Numbered from the stretch's first letter, positions 43,563 to 52,706 are shown. The stretch: DNA of 64,000 nucleotides from Niveibacterium umoris (GCF_014197015.1 NZ_JACIET010000002.1:992001-1056000), one strand, 5' to 3'. The notes: a model not told the origin generated them from the letters alone. Translations and numbers: made by a program.

Positions 43563-44033
43563 ATGTCCGTTTCACCGCTGCGTTTTGCCCTGTTGCTGCT
43601 GACCCTGCTGACCGCGCTGACCGCGCTGACCGCGCTGACCGCCTGCAACCGGCTCGACCCCGATTCGCCTGTCGCCCAGCGCCGCAAGGTGTTCAAGGAG
43701 ATGACCAAGACCCGCGAACACCTGATGGACTACGTGAAGGCGAAGAAGGACTACGACGCCGACACCGCGATCCGCGAGGCGGAGACCCTGCAGCGTCTCA
43801 GCCGCCAGCCCTGGGCCTGGTTCCCCGAAATGAAGACGGGCGACGCAGGCCGAGCCAAGGATGCGGTGTGGCAAAACCCGGAAGCCTTCCACCAGCTCGC
43901 CAAGCAGGTTCAGGACGATGCCGATGCGCTGGTGGCTGCCTCGCACCAACGCTCGCTCGACGCGCTGAAGCCGGCGACGAAGAAGCTGGAGCAGACCTGC
44001 ACCCGCTGCCACGACCAGTTCCGGCAGTCCTGA
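43563..44033 (+). CDS. Cytochrome c-type lipoprotein
   Basis: A 156-residue heme protein. The signal region has a tandem LTA-like repeat and lipobox LTAC (Cys28), suggesting attachment to the membrane. The only heme-binding motif, CTRCH (146-150), is near the C-terminus, as in class II cytochromes (c'/c556), which are four-helix bundles; the helical middle agrees. An electron-transfer role in the periplasm is inferred. Its 3' end is 23 bp before the GH31 start. Start ATG 43563 fits the signal peptide; longer in-frame versions do not. Confidence 0.82.
   Translation: MSVSPLRFALLLLTLLTALTALTALTACNRLDPDSPVAQRRKVFKEMTKTREHLMDYVKAKKDYDADTAIREAETLQRLSRQPWAWFPEMKTGDAGRAKDAVWQNPEAFHQLAKQVQDDADALVAASHQRSLDALKPATKKLEQTCTRCHDQFRQS
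43607..43642 (+). repeat. Tandem 9-bp repeat in the signal peptide region
   Basis: Four perfect copies of GCTGACCGC in frame, coding for the (LTA)n stretch of the lipoprotein signal peptide. Copy number changes would lengthen or shorten the hydrophobic core without shifting the frame. Confidence 0.85.
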
Positions 44034-44056
44034 CGTTCATGAGTTGAGGAGGCGCC

Positions 44057-45904
44057 ATGCAACCTGCGCCCGCATCGATTCCCGATGCTGTCGTTGTCCG
44101 CCTGCACGGCGCGCTCTGCACGCTCTACCGTTACGCGAGCCCGCTGGCCGAGTTGTTTGCGGCGGGCGAAAGTGCCTCGGCCGAATCGACCGATGACGAG
44201 GCCTTTGCGCTGCACGGCGGCGGTTTCACGATCCGCGGCCAGCGCGAAGCCTGGGGCTGGACGCTGCACCTGCCTGCCGGCGCCGGCCTGTCGATCGACC
44301 TGCCGCCGCACGCCCACTGGTACGGGCAGGGCAGCTTCGTGCGGCAGGCCTTTCCGCTCGATCGTGTGAGCCTCGAACCCGCGCCGCTGATGAGCTGGGA
44401 CAACGGCCCCGCCGGTCACGGCTGCATTCAGGAGGCGCTGTGGCTGGCGTCCAACGGCATTGCGATCCAGGCCGAGTCGCTCAGCGAATCCCTGCACGCC
44501 GGTATCAACCCGCGTGGCGTCGCGAGCCGCAGCGAGTGGGTCTCGGTGTTCGAGGCCGACGGCGCGCGGCCGGCGCTGGCGGCCGACCCCGATGTGCGCC
44601 GGCTGGTGCTGCACGCCACGCAGGTGACGCGGCTGCGCCTGATCGCCGCCGCCGACCTGCCGTCTGCTTACCGCGAGGCGCTGGTCGTGATCGGCCACCC
44701 TGCGGTGACGCCGGCCGAACCCTTGCTCGCCGCGCCGATCTGGACCACCTGGGCGAAGTACAAGGCCGACATCAACGCCGAGCGTGTGCTGGAGTTTGCC
44801 CACGCGATCCGCACCCACGGCTACCCCGGTGCGACGCTGGAAATCGACGACCGCTGGCAGGCCGCCTACGGCGCCACCGACTTCGACCCGCAACGCTTCC
44901 CCGACCCGGCTAGGCTGGTCACCACACTGCGCGAACTGGGCTTCGCAACCACGCTGTGGATCACACCCTTCCTTGCCGAAGGCGCCGCGAACACCGCGGA
45001 GGCGCAAGCGCTGGGCCATGTGGTACGCCATGCCGACGGTGCGCCTTACCGGGTGCGCTGGTGGCAGGGCGAAGCCAGCCTGCTCGATCTGACGAGCCCT
45101 GCTGCGCGCGACTGGTGGGCGGCGAAGCTCAAGGCGCTGCAGGCCGCCACCGGCATCGCGGGCTACAAGTTCGACGCCGGCGAAGCCAACTTTCTCCCCG
45201 CCGATGCAGTCACCCATACACCGATCGAGCGCAGCGATTACAGCCGGCTGTGGGCGGATTTCGCCGCAGAACACTTCCCCTACGGCGAAGCCCGCTGCGG
45301 CTGGCGCGGGCAGCGCAACGCGATCCTCTACCGCCAGTGGGACAAGTTCAGCACCTGGGGTGAGGACAACGGCCTGGCCTCCGTCGTCACGCAGGCCCTC
45401 GCGCTGGGCTTGGTCGGCTACCCCTTCGTGCTGCCCGACATGGTGGGCGGCAACGCCTACGGCAACACCGTATCGCCCGAGCTGATGATTCGCTGGACCC
45501 AGGCCTGTGCGCCAATGCTGGCGATCCAGTTCTCGATCCCGCCCTGGGAATTGGGCGAGGCTGTCGACGCGATCTGCCGGCGCTATGCCGACCTGCATGT
45601 CGCGCTCGCCCCGCGCCGAATTGCCGCCGCACGGCAAGCGACGCTGGATGGCACGCCACCGATCCGGCCGATGATCTGGGCCGCGCCGGATCGCGCCGAA
45701 GCCGCGGCGATCGCCGACCAGTACCTGCTCGGCGACGATCTGCTGGTCGCCCCGGTGCTGCGCGAGGGCCAGACGGCGCGCGACATCTGGCTGCCGCCCG
45801 GCCGCTGGCGCGACTACTGGCGCGAAGCCGAATTCGCTGGCGGCTGGCTGCGCGACTACCCTGCGCCGCTCGATGCGCTGCCGATGTTCGAGCGACAGGG
45901 CTGA
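44057..45904 (+). CDS. Glycoside hydrolase family 31 enzyme
   Basis: A 615-residue alpha-glycosidase family member, with no signal peptide, so cytoplasmic. The N-terminal part is beta-rich; the catalytic barrel starts near PIWTTWAKYKADI. The nucleophile is Asp373 in YKFDAGEANF, and a candidate acid/base Asp437 follows WGED. IEIDDRW-like and LPDMVGGNAYGN are family blocks. The C-terminal part (PPGRWRDYW, DYPAPLDALPMFERQ) is the usual beta domain. It resembles the GH31 group of KIAA1161/SITS-type proteins; specificity (alpha-galactoside, glucoside or sulfoquinovoside) is not decidable from motifs. Confidence 0.85.
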   Translation: MQPAPASIPDAVVVRLHGALCTLYRYASPLAELFAAGESASAESTDDEAFALHGGGFTIRGQREAWGWTLHLPAGAGLSIDLPPHAHWYGQGSFVRQAFPLDRVSLEPAPLMSWDNGPAGHGCIQEALWLASNGIAIQAESLSESLHAGINPRGVASRSEWVSVFEADGARPALAADPDVRRLVLHATQVTRLRLIAAADLPSAYREALVVIGHPAVTPAEPLLAAPIWTTWAKYKADINAERVLEFAHAIRTHGYPGATLEIDDRWQAAYGATDFDPQRFPDPARLVTTLRELGFATTLWITPFLAEGAANTAEAQALGHVVRHADGAPYRVRWWQGEASLLDLTSPAARDWWAAKLKALQAATGIAGYKFDAGEANFLPADAVTHTPIERSDYSRLWADFAAEHFPYGEARCGWRGQRNAILYRQWDKFSTWGEDNGLASVVTQALALGLVGYPFVLPDMVGGNAYGNTVSPELMIRWTQACAPMLAIQFSIPPWELGEAVDAICRRYADLHVALAPRRIAAARQATLDGTPPIRPMIWAAPDRAEAAAIADQYLLGDDLLVAPVLREGQTARDIWLPPGRWRDYWREAEFAGGWLRDYPAPLDALPMFERQG

Positions 45905-45908
45905 GGGT

Positions 45909-46829
45909 TCAGGTCGTCGGGGGCGCGGGTGTCGCGCTCAGCCCGGTGTGCAGCAGCGCGTCGAGAAAGGCCTGGGCCGGCAGCGACAACACCTTGTGAC
46001 GCAGGTGCACGACGCTCCAGGGGCGCCTGAGGTTGAAGTCGGTCAGCGCTAGCACGGCGATTCCGGGCTGACTGCCTGAATCGCCGAGCGCGTGGCGCGA
46101 CAGCACCGCCAGGCCAAGGCCGCTTGCGACCAGATCCCGGATCGCCTCGTTGCTTGCGAGCGAGAGCCGGACTTTCAGTGTCAGGCCTGCGCCCCGCACA
46201 TGCTCGTCGATCGCGATCCGCGAGCCGGACCCGGCCTCGCGGAGCAGGAAGGGTTCGTTCGCGAGTGCCCGCAGGCTCACCGCTTGCCCGACCGCCCAGT
46301 GGTCGTGGGGGGCGATCACCACATACTCGTTGTCGAGAAACGGGTAAGCCTTGATATCCAGATCAGCCGGCGGGTGGGACATCACGTACAGATCGTCCAG
46401 ATTGTTGCGCAGGCGCGCCACGATCTGGTCGCGGCCCGCGATCTCAAGCTGGATGTCGATGTCCGGGTAGCGCTGGCAGAAAGCACCCAGCATTCGCGGC
46501 AGAAAGTACTTTGCCGTGGTGACCAGCGCGACGCGCAGAACGCCGCGCCGCAATCCCTTGAGCTGGTCGATCGCCGACTCGAAGCGGTTCCACACGTCGT
46601 CGAGGCTGCGCACGGTTTCAAGCAACTCTTCGCCCGCGGGGGTCAGCGATACCTCGCGTCCGTTCTGCTCGAACAATGGCAAGCCAAGGACGTCGGCGAT
46701 CTGTCGCACATGGATCGAGATCGCGGGCTGGGTCAGATGCAGGGCATCGGCGGCGCGGGTGAAGCTGCGGTGGCGGGCGACCGCTTCAAAGCTCTCAAGC
46801 TGGCGAAAGGTGATGCGGCGACGTGGCAT
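45909..46829 (-). CDS. LysR-family transcriptional regulator (CbbR-like)
   Basis: A 306-residue regulator with an N-terminal HTH (ITFRQLESFEAVARHRSFTRAADALHLTQPAIS) and a periplasmic-binding-like effector domain. The helix-turn-helix with LTQPAISIHVRQIADVLGLPLFEQ resembles the CbbR/CysB-type branch. CbbR controls carbon fixation genes in autotrophs, but no cbb genes are near; its target is unknown and perhaps the divergent gene. Its upstream region (46830-46880) is A+T-rich with short repeats. Confidence 0.88.
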   Translation of the reverse strand: MPRRRITFRQLESFEAVARHRSFTRAADALHLTQPAISIHVRQIADVLGLPLFEQNGREVSLTPAGEELLETVRSLDDVWNRFESAIDQLKGLRRGVLRVALVTTAKYFLPRMLGAFCQRYPDIDIQLEIAGRDQIVARLRNNLDDLYVMSHPPADLDIKAYPFLDNEYVVIAPHDHWAVGQAVSLRALANEPFLLREAGSGSRIAIDEHVRGAGLTLKVRLSLASNEAIRDLVASGLGLAVLSRHALGDSGSQPGIAVLALTDFNLRRPWSVVHLRHKVLSLPAQAFLDALLHTGLSATPAPPTT

Positions 46830-46837
46830 GTATTAAG

Positions 46838-46856
46838 AATAGCAAATGAAATAGCA
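46838..46856. promoter_or_regulatory. Direct repeats in the LysR / TerB-like intergenic region
   Basis: AATAGCA occurs twice with a 12-bp period (46838-46844 and 46850-46856), in a markedly A+T-rich stretch between divergent genes. This could be a LysR-type binding region; the T-N11-A palindrome is not obvious. Confidence 0.35.
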
Positions 46857-46961
46857 CAAATTGTTTAATTGGATGTAATGGAGCGTACTGGGCATGCTGT
46901 GTCCCCAAGCAGTGCCCGTGAGCCGGGCCCTGGCCGTGACGCCAACCATTGGAGACTTTTC

Positions 46962-47423
46962 ATGCGCCATTACGCCGTTGATAGCCCTGAAGCCAAAGCC
47001 CGCCTTGTCGCCCTTGCATTGCTCGCCGACGGCGCCATTGACCTCAACGAGATTGAAGCCCTCGAACGCCACGAGGTGGTGACCCGCCTCGGGCTCGACC
47101 AGGCCTGTTTTGACCGGGTCGTGCGTGAGTTCTGCGAAGACATGCTGGTGTCTGCGAACCGAGGCCCGTCCGGCCAGGTGGAGCTGGATGAAGAGACGAT
47201 CGACGCGCTCCTCGACGACATCCGTGACCCGCAGATTCGCAAGCGCATGCTGCGTGCGGTGCTCGACATCGTGAATGCGGATGGCCGCCTGGCTGAAGGC
47301 GAGGCGGTTCTGGTGAGCCATGCGATGGCGTCCTGGGGCCTCGATCTGTACGACGTCGCCAACACGGCTCACTGGCGCCGCCTTGATCGCGGCACCTCGA
47401 CCATGCCGGCGGTTCCTCACTGA
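46962..47423 (+). CDS. TerB-like protein
   Basis: A 153-residue helical protein with pattern VALALLADGAIDLNEIEALERHEVV early and LRAVLDIVNADGRLAEGEAVLVSHAM later, the acidic D-G-D/E TerB-type helical repeats. TerB-like proteins are linked to tellurite resistance and phage or stress response; here only the fold is inferred. ATG 46962 follows GGAGA. A longer frame begins at 46869. It begins a plus-strand run (TerB-like, 82-aa protein, dgkA). Confidence 0.75.
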   Translation: MRHYAVDSPEAKARLVALALLADGAIDLNEIEALERHEVVTRLGLDQACFDRVVREFCEDMLVSANRGPSGQVELDEETIDALLDDIRDPQIRKRMLRAVLDIVNADGRLAEGEAVLVSHAMASWGLDLYDVANTAHWRRLDRGTSTMPAVPH

Positions 47424-47444
47424 CCTGGCTCGGCGCTGACGCCC

Positions 47445-47693
47445 ATGAACGTTGCGGATCGCCCGCCAGGACTCGTCACCCCCGGCCTGGTCCGATCCCC
47501 GTGGTTGCGGGATCTGGCGATCCGTCGCGATCGCATCCCGCGCGACGAACGTGCGGACGCGCCGGAGATCGAGGAGGCGTTCCGGGTGAGTTTCAGCGAT
47601 GCCGTCCGCGCCGCCGCGGTACCGCCACCGCGCGACGAGGTGCGCGTGCTCGACCGGCGCCTGCGCAGCTATCGCGACATCGCGCAGCTTTGA
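47445..47693 (+). CDS. Small basic protein of unknown function (82 aa)
   Basis: An 82-residue charged protein rich in Arg and Asp (RSPWLRDLAIRRDRIPRDER) with no recognised domain, 21 bp after the TerB-like gene and 33 bp before dgkA. It has no signal peptide. Co-directional spacing and the reading frame quality support it as a real gene, but no homolog family comes to mind. Confidence 0.5.
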   Translation: MNVADRPPGLVTPGLVRSPWLRDLAIRRDRIPRDERADAPEIEEAFRVSFSDAVRAAAVPPPRDEVRVLDRRLRSYRDIAQL

Positions 47694-47726
47694 AGCAGGG
47701 CGCGTCGCTTTCGCAGGGCAATCGCA

Positions 47727-48110
47727 ATGCGCAACAAGTTCCTCGGCACCGGTGAGCCGGGTTACCACCCGCTGCGCAAATGCCGCACGGTGGTCGCCGG
47801 TTTGCGCTACGCGGTGGCCTACGACTTCAGCGTCGCCTACAAGCTGGTGCTGTCGGCCGTCGTGCTGGTGGGCGCCTTCCTGCTGCGCAACTGGGTCGAT
47901 GTCGTCCTGATCCTCCTGGTGACGGGCCTGGTGCTGATGGCCGAATTGTTCAACAGCGCCATCGAAGCGCTGTGCGACTTCGTCGAAGCGCGGCACAACG
48001 ACAAGATCGGCATCATCAAAGACATCGCTGCCGCGGCGGTGGGCGTGAGCATCGTGATGTGGGCACTGGTGATTGCATTCGAGGCCACCCGCATCTGGGC
48101 GCGGCTCTGA
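47727..48110 (+). CDS. dgkA: Diacylglycerol kinase
   Basis: A 127-residue membrane enzyme that phosphorylates diacylglycerol to phosphatidate, recycling lipid from membrane-derived oligosaccharide synthesis. Three hydrophobic helices; the conserved block LMAELFNSAIEALCDFVEARHNDKIGIIKDIAAAAV has the catalytic Glu and Asn. Length matches DgkA. Normal gene, with weak coupling to the 82-aa gene upstream. Confidence 0.93.
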   Translation: MRNKFLGTGEPGYHPLRKCRTVVAGLRYAVAYDFSVAYKLVLSAVVLVGAFLLRNWVDVVLILLVTGLVLMAELFNSAIEALCDFVEARHNDKIGIIKDIAAAAVGVSIVMWALVIAFEATRIWARL

Positions 48111-48197
48111 AACGCATGCAGGCGTGCATCGGCCCCGGCTGCTGCGTGCTTTACCATGCCGGCTTGCCGCCGCAAGGCGGAACATCCCGGTCTGCCT

Positions 48198-49157
48198 ATG
48201 CCTTCAAAGTCCAACGCTTCTGTTCCACTGCCCGCCAGCAAGCAGGGCCTGCACCCGCGCAACCGCCAGCGCGGCCGTTACGACTTTGCGCAGCTGATCG
48301 GGTGCAGCCCGGATCTGGCCCGCTTCGTCGCCCGCAACGCGTATGGCGACGATTCGATCGACTTCGCCGATCCGGCCGCGGTGCGCGCGCTGAATCGTGC
48401 GCTGCTCAAGCTCAACTACGGCATCGCCGGCTGGGATCTGCCGCCGCAATACCTGTGCCCGCCAATTCCCGGCCGCGCCGATTACCTGCACTACCTCGCA
48501 GACCTGCTGGCAGAGCGTCATGCTGGCGAGATTCCCACTGGCGGCGCGGTGCGGGTGCTCGATGTCGGCGTCGGTGCGAACTGTATCTACCCGCTGATCG
48601 GCCATGGCGAATACGGCTGGCAGTTTGTCGGCTTCGATATCGATCGCGATGCGCTGGCTTGCGCGCAGGCGACGCTGGACACGAACCCGACTTTCGCCGA
48701 CGCGATCGAACTGCGCTTTCAACCGACCGCGCGCGCGATCTTCCGCGGCATGATCGGCGAGCGCGAACGCTTCCACCTGACGCTGTGCAACCCGCCTTTC
48801 CATGCCTCGCTGGCCGAAGCGCGTGCGGGCAGCGAACGCAAGTGGCGCAACCTTGGCAAGGCCGATCCGGCTGGTGCTGCGCCGCGACTCAACTTCGGCG
48901 GGCACGGCGCGGAACTGCACTGCCCCGGCGGCGAAGAAGGCTTCATCCGCCGCATGATTGCGGAGAGCGCTGATTACAGCGAACAGTGCCTTTGGTTCAG
49001 CTCGCTCGTCTCGAAGGCGACGACCATCCCGGTGGCGCAACGGGCGCTGCGCGCGGTCGGTGCGCGCGAGCACCGCGTGATCGAGATGGCGCAAGGGCAG
49101 AAGCGCAGCCGCATCCTCGCCTGGACTTACTTCGACGAGGACGAGCGGCGCGCCTGA
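48198..49157 (+). CDS. rlmF: 23S rRNA (adenine(1618)-N6)-methyltransferase RlmF
   Basis: A 319-residue SAM-dependent methyltransferase of 23S rRNA A1618. Motifs: [11 protein letters not shown] near the N-terminus, the SAM-binding region [18 protein letters not shown], the catalytic NPPFH, then [20 protein letters not shown], all of the YbiN/RlmF family. The frame is open to 48156 but ATG 48198 starts the conserved basic N-terminus. It converges with the PLP enzyme gene. Confidence 0.92.
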   Translation: MPSKSNASVPLPASKQGLHPRNRQRGRYDFAQLIGCSPDLARFVARNAYGDDSIDFADPAAVRALNRALLKLNYGIAGWDLPPQYLCPPIPGRADYLHYLADLLAERHAGEIPTGGAVRVLDVGVGANCIYPLIGHGEYGWQFVGFDIDRDALACAQATLDTNPTFADAIELRFQPTARAIFRGMIGERERFHLTLCNPPFHASLAEARAGSERKWRNLGKADPAGAAPRLNFGGHGAELHCPGGEEGFIRRMIAESADYSEQCLWFSSLVSKATTIPVAQRALRAVGAREHRVIEMAQGQKRSRILAWTYFDEDERRA

Positions 49158-49166
49158 GCGGGCCGC

Positions 49167-50252
49167 TCAGTCCGCCGCCAACAGGCGTTCGACGAAGGGC
49201 GCCAGGCGGTCGAGGTCGAAGTCCATTGCCGGCGCCCAGCAGTGGATCTCGGTGCGCGCGAGGCCGGGCACCACGGTGGGCGATAGCGCGTGAAACAGGA
49301 AGATGCCGGTTTCCTTCGCCAGCGCATGGTGTCGCTCGGTGAGTGCGGCGGCGTCGCCACGGATATAGAGCTGGAAGAAGTTCACCTGCGGCACGGTCGG
49401 GTTGATCGTGATCGCGTCGAAGCGCGAGAGGATATCCGCCGCCGCTTGCGCGCGGGCCACCCACTGGTCGATCTGCGGCAGCGTCCGCTGCATGCCGGTG
49501 CGCGCCGCCGCCACGAATGGCCCCTGCGTGCGCAGCCGGCCGCCGTGTCGTACCTGCCACACCCGCGCCTCGCGGATGAAATCCGCGCTGCCCAGCAGCA
49601 TCGCGCCGCTGAGGCCGCCGAGATCCTTGTAGAAGGAGACGTACACGCTGTCGAAGAGCGCCGCGATCTCGGCGTAGGTCTTGCCGTAGAACGGGCGGCA
49701 GGACCAGATCCGTGCGCCATCCAGATGCAGCGGCACCCCGCGCGACTGCGCCCAGTCGCGAGTGGCGACGAGGTCGTCCCACGGCGGCAGCTGACCCCCT
49801 AGCGGCCGGCAGGGCAGTTCCAGCAAGGCACAACCGGGCGTCTGGCCGAGGGCTTCGAAATCCTTGGCGGTGGGCATGCGCTCGGCTGCGAATTCCGGCG
49901 CGCCAAACTGCAAGCGGTGCATGCCGTGCAGGAAGTGATAGCCGCCATGTTCGGCGAACTCCGGATGCGCGCTCGGGTGCATCGCCACGCTGAAGTTGCC
50001 GCGCCGCCCGCACCACACCCGTAGTGCGATCAATTGCGCCAGCGTGCCGGAGGGCAGGAAGACGGCCGCCTCCTTGCCGAACAGCTCGGCGACCTCCGCT
50101 TCGAAAGCGGCGAGGTATTCGCCCTCGCCGTAGTTGTCGAGGTAGGCGCTGTCATCGAGTGAATCGGCGATTTCATGCAGCACGTCGCGCATCGCGCGGC
50201 GCGGTCCGGCGCCGGAGAGGATGTTGGTGTAGTGCGCTTCAGGTGTGGGCAT
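49167..50252 (-). CDS. Beta-eliminating lyase / threonine aldolase-like PLP enzyme
   Basis: A 361-residue fold-type I PLP enzyme. The Schiff-base Lys is in SVYVSFYKDLGGLSGAMLLG, with the upstream LHLDGARIW Asp that holds the cofactor. EAAVFLPSGTLAQLIALR and NYGEGEYLAAFEAEVAELFGKEA belong to the threonine-aldolase pattern. Reaction could be L-threonine or phenylserine cleavage. It ends 9 bp after the RlmF stop, convergent. PhoU-like gene lies upstream on the same strand, 49 bp away. Confidence 0.82.
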   Translation of the reverse strand: MPTPEAHYTNILSGAGPRRAMRDVLHEIADSLDDSAYLDNYGEGEYLAAFEAEVAELFGKEAAVFLPSGTLAQLIALRVWCGRRGNFSVAMHPSAHPEFAEHGGYHFLHGMHRLQFGAPEFAAERMPTAKDFEALGQTPGCALLELPCRPLGGQLPPWDDLVATRDWAQSRGVPLHLDGARIWSCRPFYGKTYAEIAALFDSVYVSFYKDLGGLSGAMLLGSADFIREARVWQVRHGGRLRTQGPFVAAARTGMQRTLPQIDQWVARAQAAADILSRFDAITINPTVPQVNFFQLYIRGDAAALTERHHALAKETGIFLFHALSPTVVPGLARTEIHCWAPAMDFDLDRLAPFVERLLAAD

Positions 50253-50301
50253 CGTTGGTTCGAGGGTGTGGGTTTCAGGCGCGCGTGTGCGAACGCGGGC
50301 G

Positions 50302-51024
50302 TCAGGCGCCAGGTACTGCAGCCGGGAAGATCTGATCGAGTTGCTCGGGTGAGCGATGACGATAGTCTTCACCACGCGCCATGTAGGCGACGTGAGCGGC
50401 GATGAGCGCAGCGCGTTCCGCGATCTCGCGCAGCGCTTCGGCGATGCGCAGGGTTTCGACACCGAGATGTGGGCCCAGGCCGGTGTGCGCGACATGCAGG
50501 CTCTCGACCAGCAGCGCTTCCAGTTCCTGCCACGTTTCTTGCGCTGCGGCGCACGCCCGCGCCGACTTTGCGACCACCGCAGCGTCGCGGGCAGAGAACG
50601 CGGCGCGCCAGTCCTGCAGCATCGACTGCACCGCAGTACGCAGGGCGTCGAGGCTATCGAGGTGACGAATGTCCTTGCGTCCGGCGCGATGGATGCGGTC
50701 TGCCGACCCACCGAGTCGGGTGATCGCATTGGCAATCTCCTCGAGTTCGGCCGCGATGCGCGTGGTGGCAAGCACGACGCGCAGGTCGCTCGCGTTCGGC
50801 TGGTGCTGCACGATCAGCTGCGCGGCATCATTGTCAATCGCGAGGTGCAAGGCGTTGATCCGCTCTTCGAGCGCGATAACCTCTGGCCCATGCTCGCGGT
50901 GACACTTCACCAGCAGCGTCATCGCGTGTTCGAACTGCGCGGCGACCAGGTCGTCAAGTTCAAAAAGGCGCGCGATCAACGCACCAAGGTCGGCGTCGAA
51001 CTTTTTAAGGATGTGGTTGGCCAT
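50302..51024 (-). CDS. PhoU family protein
   Basis: A 240-residue helical protein with two PhoU repeats, including HQPNASDLRVVLATTRIAAELEEIANAI (the conserved E-x3-R/DxxN metal-binding helices). PhoU modulates phosphate transport and the PhoR kinase. No pst or pho genes are near; a function in another phosphate-linked or DUF47-type regulatory system is possible. Start MANHILKKF is the natural N-terminus. Confidence 0.85.
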   Translation of the reverse strand: MANHILKKFDADLGALIARLFELDDLVAAQFEHAMTLLVKCHREHGPEVIALEERINALHLAIDNDAAQLIVQHQPNASDLRVVLATTRIAAELEEIANAITRLGGSADRIHRAGRKDIRHLDSLDALRTAVQSMLQDWRAAFSARDAAVVAKSARACAAAQETWQELEALLVESLHVAHTGLGPHLGVETLRIAEALREIAERAALIAAHVAYMARGEDYRHRSPEQLDQIFPAAVPGA

Positions 51025-51202
51025 GTATCAGGTGCTGGAGTCGTGCCGCGAATGGTCTTTGCATTCTATCCAGTGCGCGTCGCGGATTTGTGTGACGGCG
51101 GCGCTACGGACCTGACAGGCCACAGGTGGCGCGTGCCAGGGGCGAGCTCCGATACCCGCAGATCAGGCTTGGGATTGGCCCCGGCATGCAGGCTTCCGCG
51201 GA

Positions 51203-51892
51203 TCAGTCGGTCAGCAGAACCGGTCCGCCCTTTGCGATTGCGCGTTGGTAGGCGGGCCGCGCTTCGACGCGGGCCTTGTAGGCCACGAGATTCGGGTACA
51301 GCGACGCGTCGCCACCGCGCGCCAGCGCCGCTTCGACCGGAAAACTCATCTGGAAGTCGGCAAGGCTCAGGTTTTCGCCAGCGAACCAGGTGTTGTGCGC
51401 AAGGTGCGCCTCCATGAAGGCAAGCGCGGTCTGCACGTTCGGGTCGACCAGCTTCTTCTGCACCATGGCGCAGATCGCATGGGCAATCGGTCGTACGAAG
51501 AAGGGCATCGGCTGCGTCGGGATCTTCATGAAGACCAGCTTCATCACTAGCCAGTTCATCAACGAGCCTTCCGCGTAGTGCAGCCAGAAGCGGCACTGGC
51601 GCCGCGCTTCGGTGCCCGCGGCGGGCTGCAGCGCGGCGAGGTCACCGGTCAGGTTCTGCCCGTATTGCTCGACGAGGTATTCGAGAATCGCGCCGGATTC
51701 GGCGATCGTCAGATCGCCATCGGTGATGACCGGCGATTTGCCCAGCGGATGCACTGCCTTGAGTTCCGGCGGTGCGAGGCGTGTCTTCGGATCACGTTCG
51801 TACAGCACGATCTTGTAGGGCAGGCCAAGTTCCTCCAGCAGCCAGAGGATGCGCTGCGAGCGCGACATTTCAAGGTGGTGGACGGTGATCAT
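51203..51892 (-). CDS. Glutathione S-transferase
   Basis: A 229-residue GST. The thioredoxin-like N-terminal domain (MITVHHLEMSRSQRILWLLEELGLPYKIVLYERDP) includes the Ser/Arg near the active site; the GSH-binding PVITDGDLTIAESGAILEYL follows; the C-terminal domain is all-helical (NTWFAGENLSLADFQMSFPVE). Conjugates glutathione to electrophiles or acts as peroxidase; class is not certain. 36 bp lie between its start and the small lipoprotein gene's stop. Confidence 0.9.
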   Translation of the reverse strand: MITVHHLEMSRSQRILWLLEELGLPYKIVLYERDPKTRLAPPELKAVHPLGKSPVITDGDLTIAESGAILEYLVEQYGQNLTGDLAALQPAAGTEARRQCRFWLHYAEGSLMNWLVMKLVFMKIPTQPMPFFVRPIAHAICAMVQKKLVDPNVQTALAFMEAHLAHNTWFAGENLSLADFQMSFPVEAALARGGDASLYPNLVAYKARVEARPAYQRAIAKGGPVLLTD

Positions 51893-51929
51893 GTGCTTGG
51901 GGCTCGCGTTCCGATGGTGTGAATCGTGG

Positions 51930-52181
51930 CTACTTCTGATAGCAATGCGGGGTGACGGACCCCGTAGTGCAGGCGCTGTAGCGTGGATCGAGGTGGTAAC
52001 CGCGCTCGCTCATGCAGGCGGCGATGCTCTGTTCGCGTTCGGCGATATCCGTGGCCGAGCGGCCGGCGTTGTCCTTCTGCACGGCGAACTGGCAGTCCCA
52101 CAGATCCGCGTCCGGGTTGCGCGCGCACGCGCCGGCCGCCAGCGCGCAGAGGGCGGTGACGATGCTGACCGGGCGTCGCAT
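51930..52181 (-). CDS. Small lipoprotein (83 aa)
   Basis: An 83-residue protein with a lipoprotein signal (LAAGAC) and several Cys in the mature part (DLWDCQFAVQ, IAACMSERGYH, SACTTG, PHCYQK), which suggests disulfides. No family recognised. The following upstream gene (52202) also encodes a small lipoprotein in the same direction, so they may be one transcription unit. The frame runs on upstream of the chosen ATG but into sequence that overlaps that gene. Confidence 0.6.
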   Translation of the reverse strand: MRRPVSIVTALCALAAGACARNPDADLWDCQFAVQKDNAGRSATDIAEREQSIAACMSERGYHLDPRYSACTTGSVTPHCYQK

Positions 52182-52201
52182 CGGTGCGCCAGTCCGTGTG
52201 C

Positions 52202-52540
52202 TCAGCGGCCCATGCGCCGTTCGTAGGCTTGCGCGAAACGATCCGGCAGTTGCGGGTCGTTCTTTGTTTCGCCCTGGCTGTCGAACTGCACTTTCACCGC
52301 GCCATCGGGCAGGCGCGTGACGGTCACCGTTACGTCGATCCCGTTCTTCGTGCCGCGGATCAGTCCGCTGTTCGGTTCCGCGTGCATGATCGTCACGCCG
52401 GCATCCTGCACGCCGCCCAACGCGGCATTCCAGGCACGCTCGTACTTCGACGGCGCCGGCGGTGCCGGGTTGCTCACGCATGCGGCCGCGAGGCAAAGTG
52501 CGGCGAGCATGGCGATCCAGGTGCGAAGGGCGAGGCGCAT
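52202..52540 (-). CDS. Small lipoprotein (112 aa)
   Basis: A 112-residue protein with signal peptide and lipobox LAAAC, then a globular part (KYERAWNAALGGVQDAGVTIMHAEPNSGLIRGTKNGIDVTVTV) with alternating beta-strands, somewhat like other small outer-membrane lipoproteins of unknown function. A TAGAAT box lies 33 bp upstream on the minus strand. Start ATG 52540; the open frame extends upstream to 52906 without support. Confidence 0.65.
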   Translation of the reverse strand: MRLALRTWIAMLAALCLAAACVSNPAPPAPSKYERAWNAALGGVQDAGVTIMHAEPNSGLIRGTKNGIDVTVTVTRLPDGAVKVQFDSQGETKNDPQLPDRFAQAYERRMGR

Positions 52541-52572
52541 GGCGATGCTTCCTGTAGCGAAGAGGTCGCTGC

Positions 52573-52578
52573 ATTCTA
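52573..52578 (-). promoter_or_regulatory. Putative -10 box of the 112-aa lipoprotein gene
   Basis: TAGAAT on the minus strand, 32 bp upstream of the ATG; one of the recurrent boxes. Confidence 0.35.
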
Positions 52579-52706
52579 GGGCCGTGGGGCAAGGGGCGCG
52601 AGCGCTGGATTTGGGTTGGCGCAAGGCGGGCCTACTCGCGCTCGCCAGCAATGCGATTCGCACGGCAGAATCCGGCTGCGGAATGGCCGCGCTGACAGGC
52701 AACATC

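Noticed and set aside
43910-45637. Minus-strand ORF of 575 codons opposite GH31
   Set aside because: No motif; the GH31 nucleophile block is on the plus strand.
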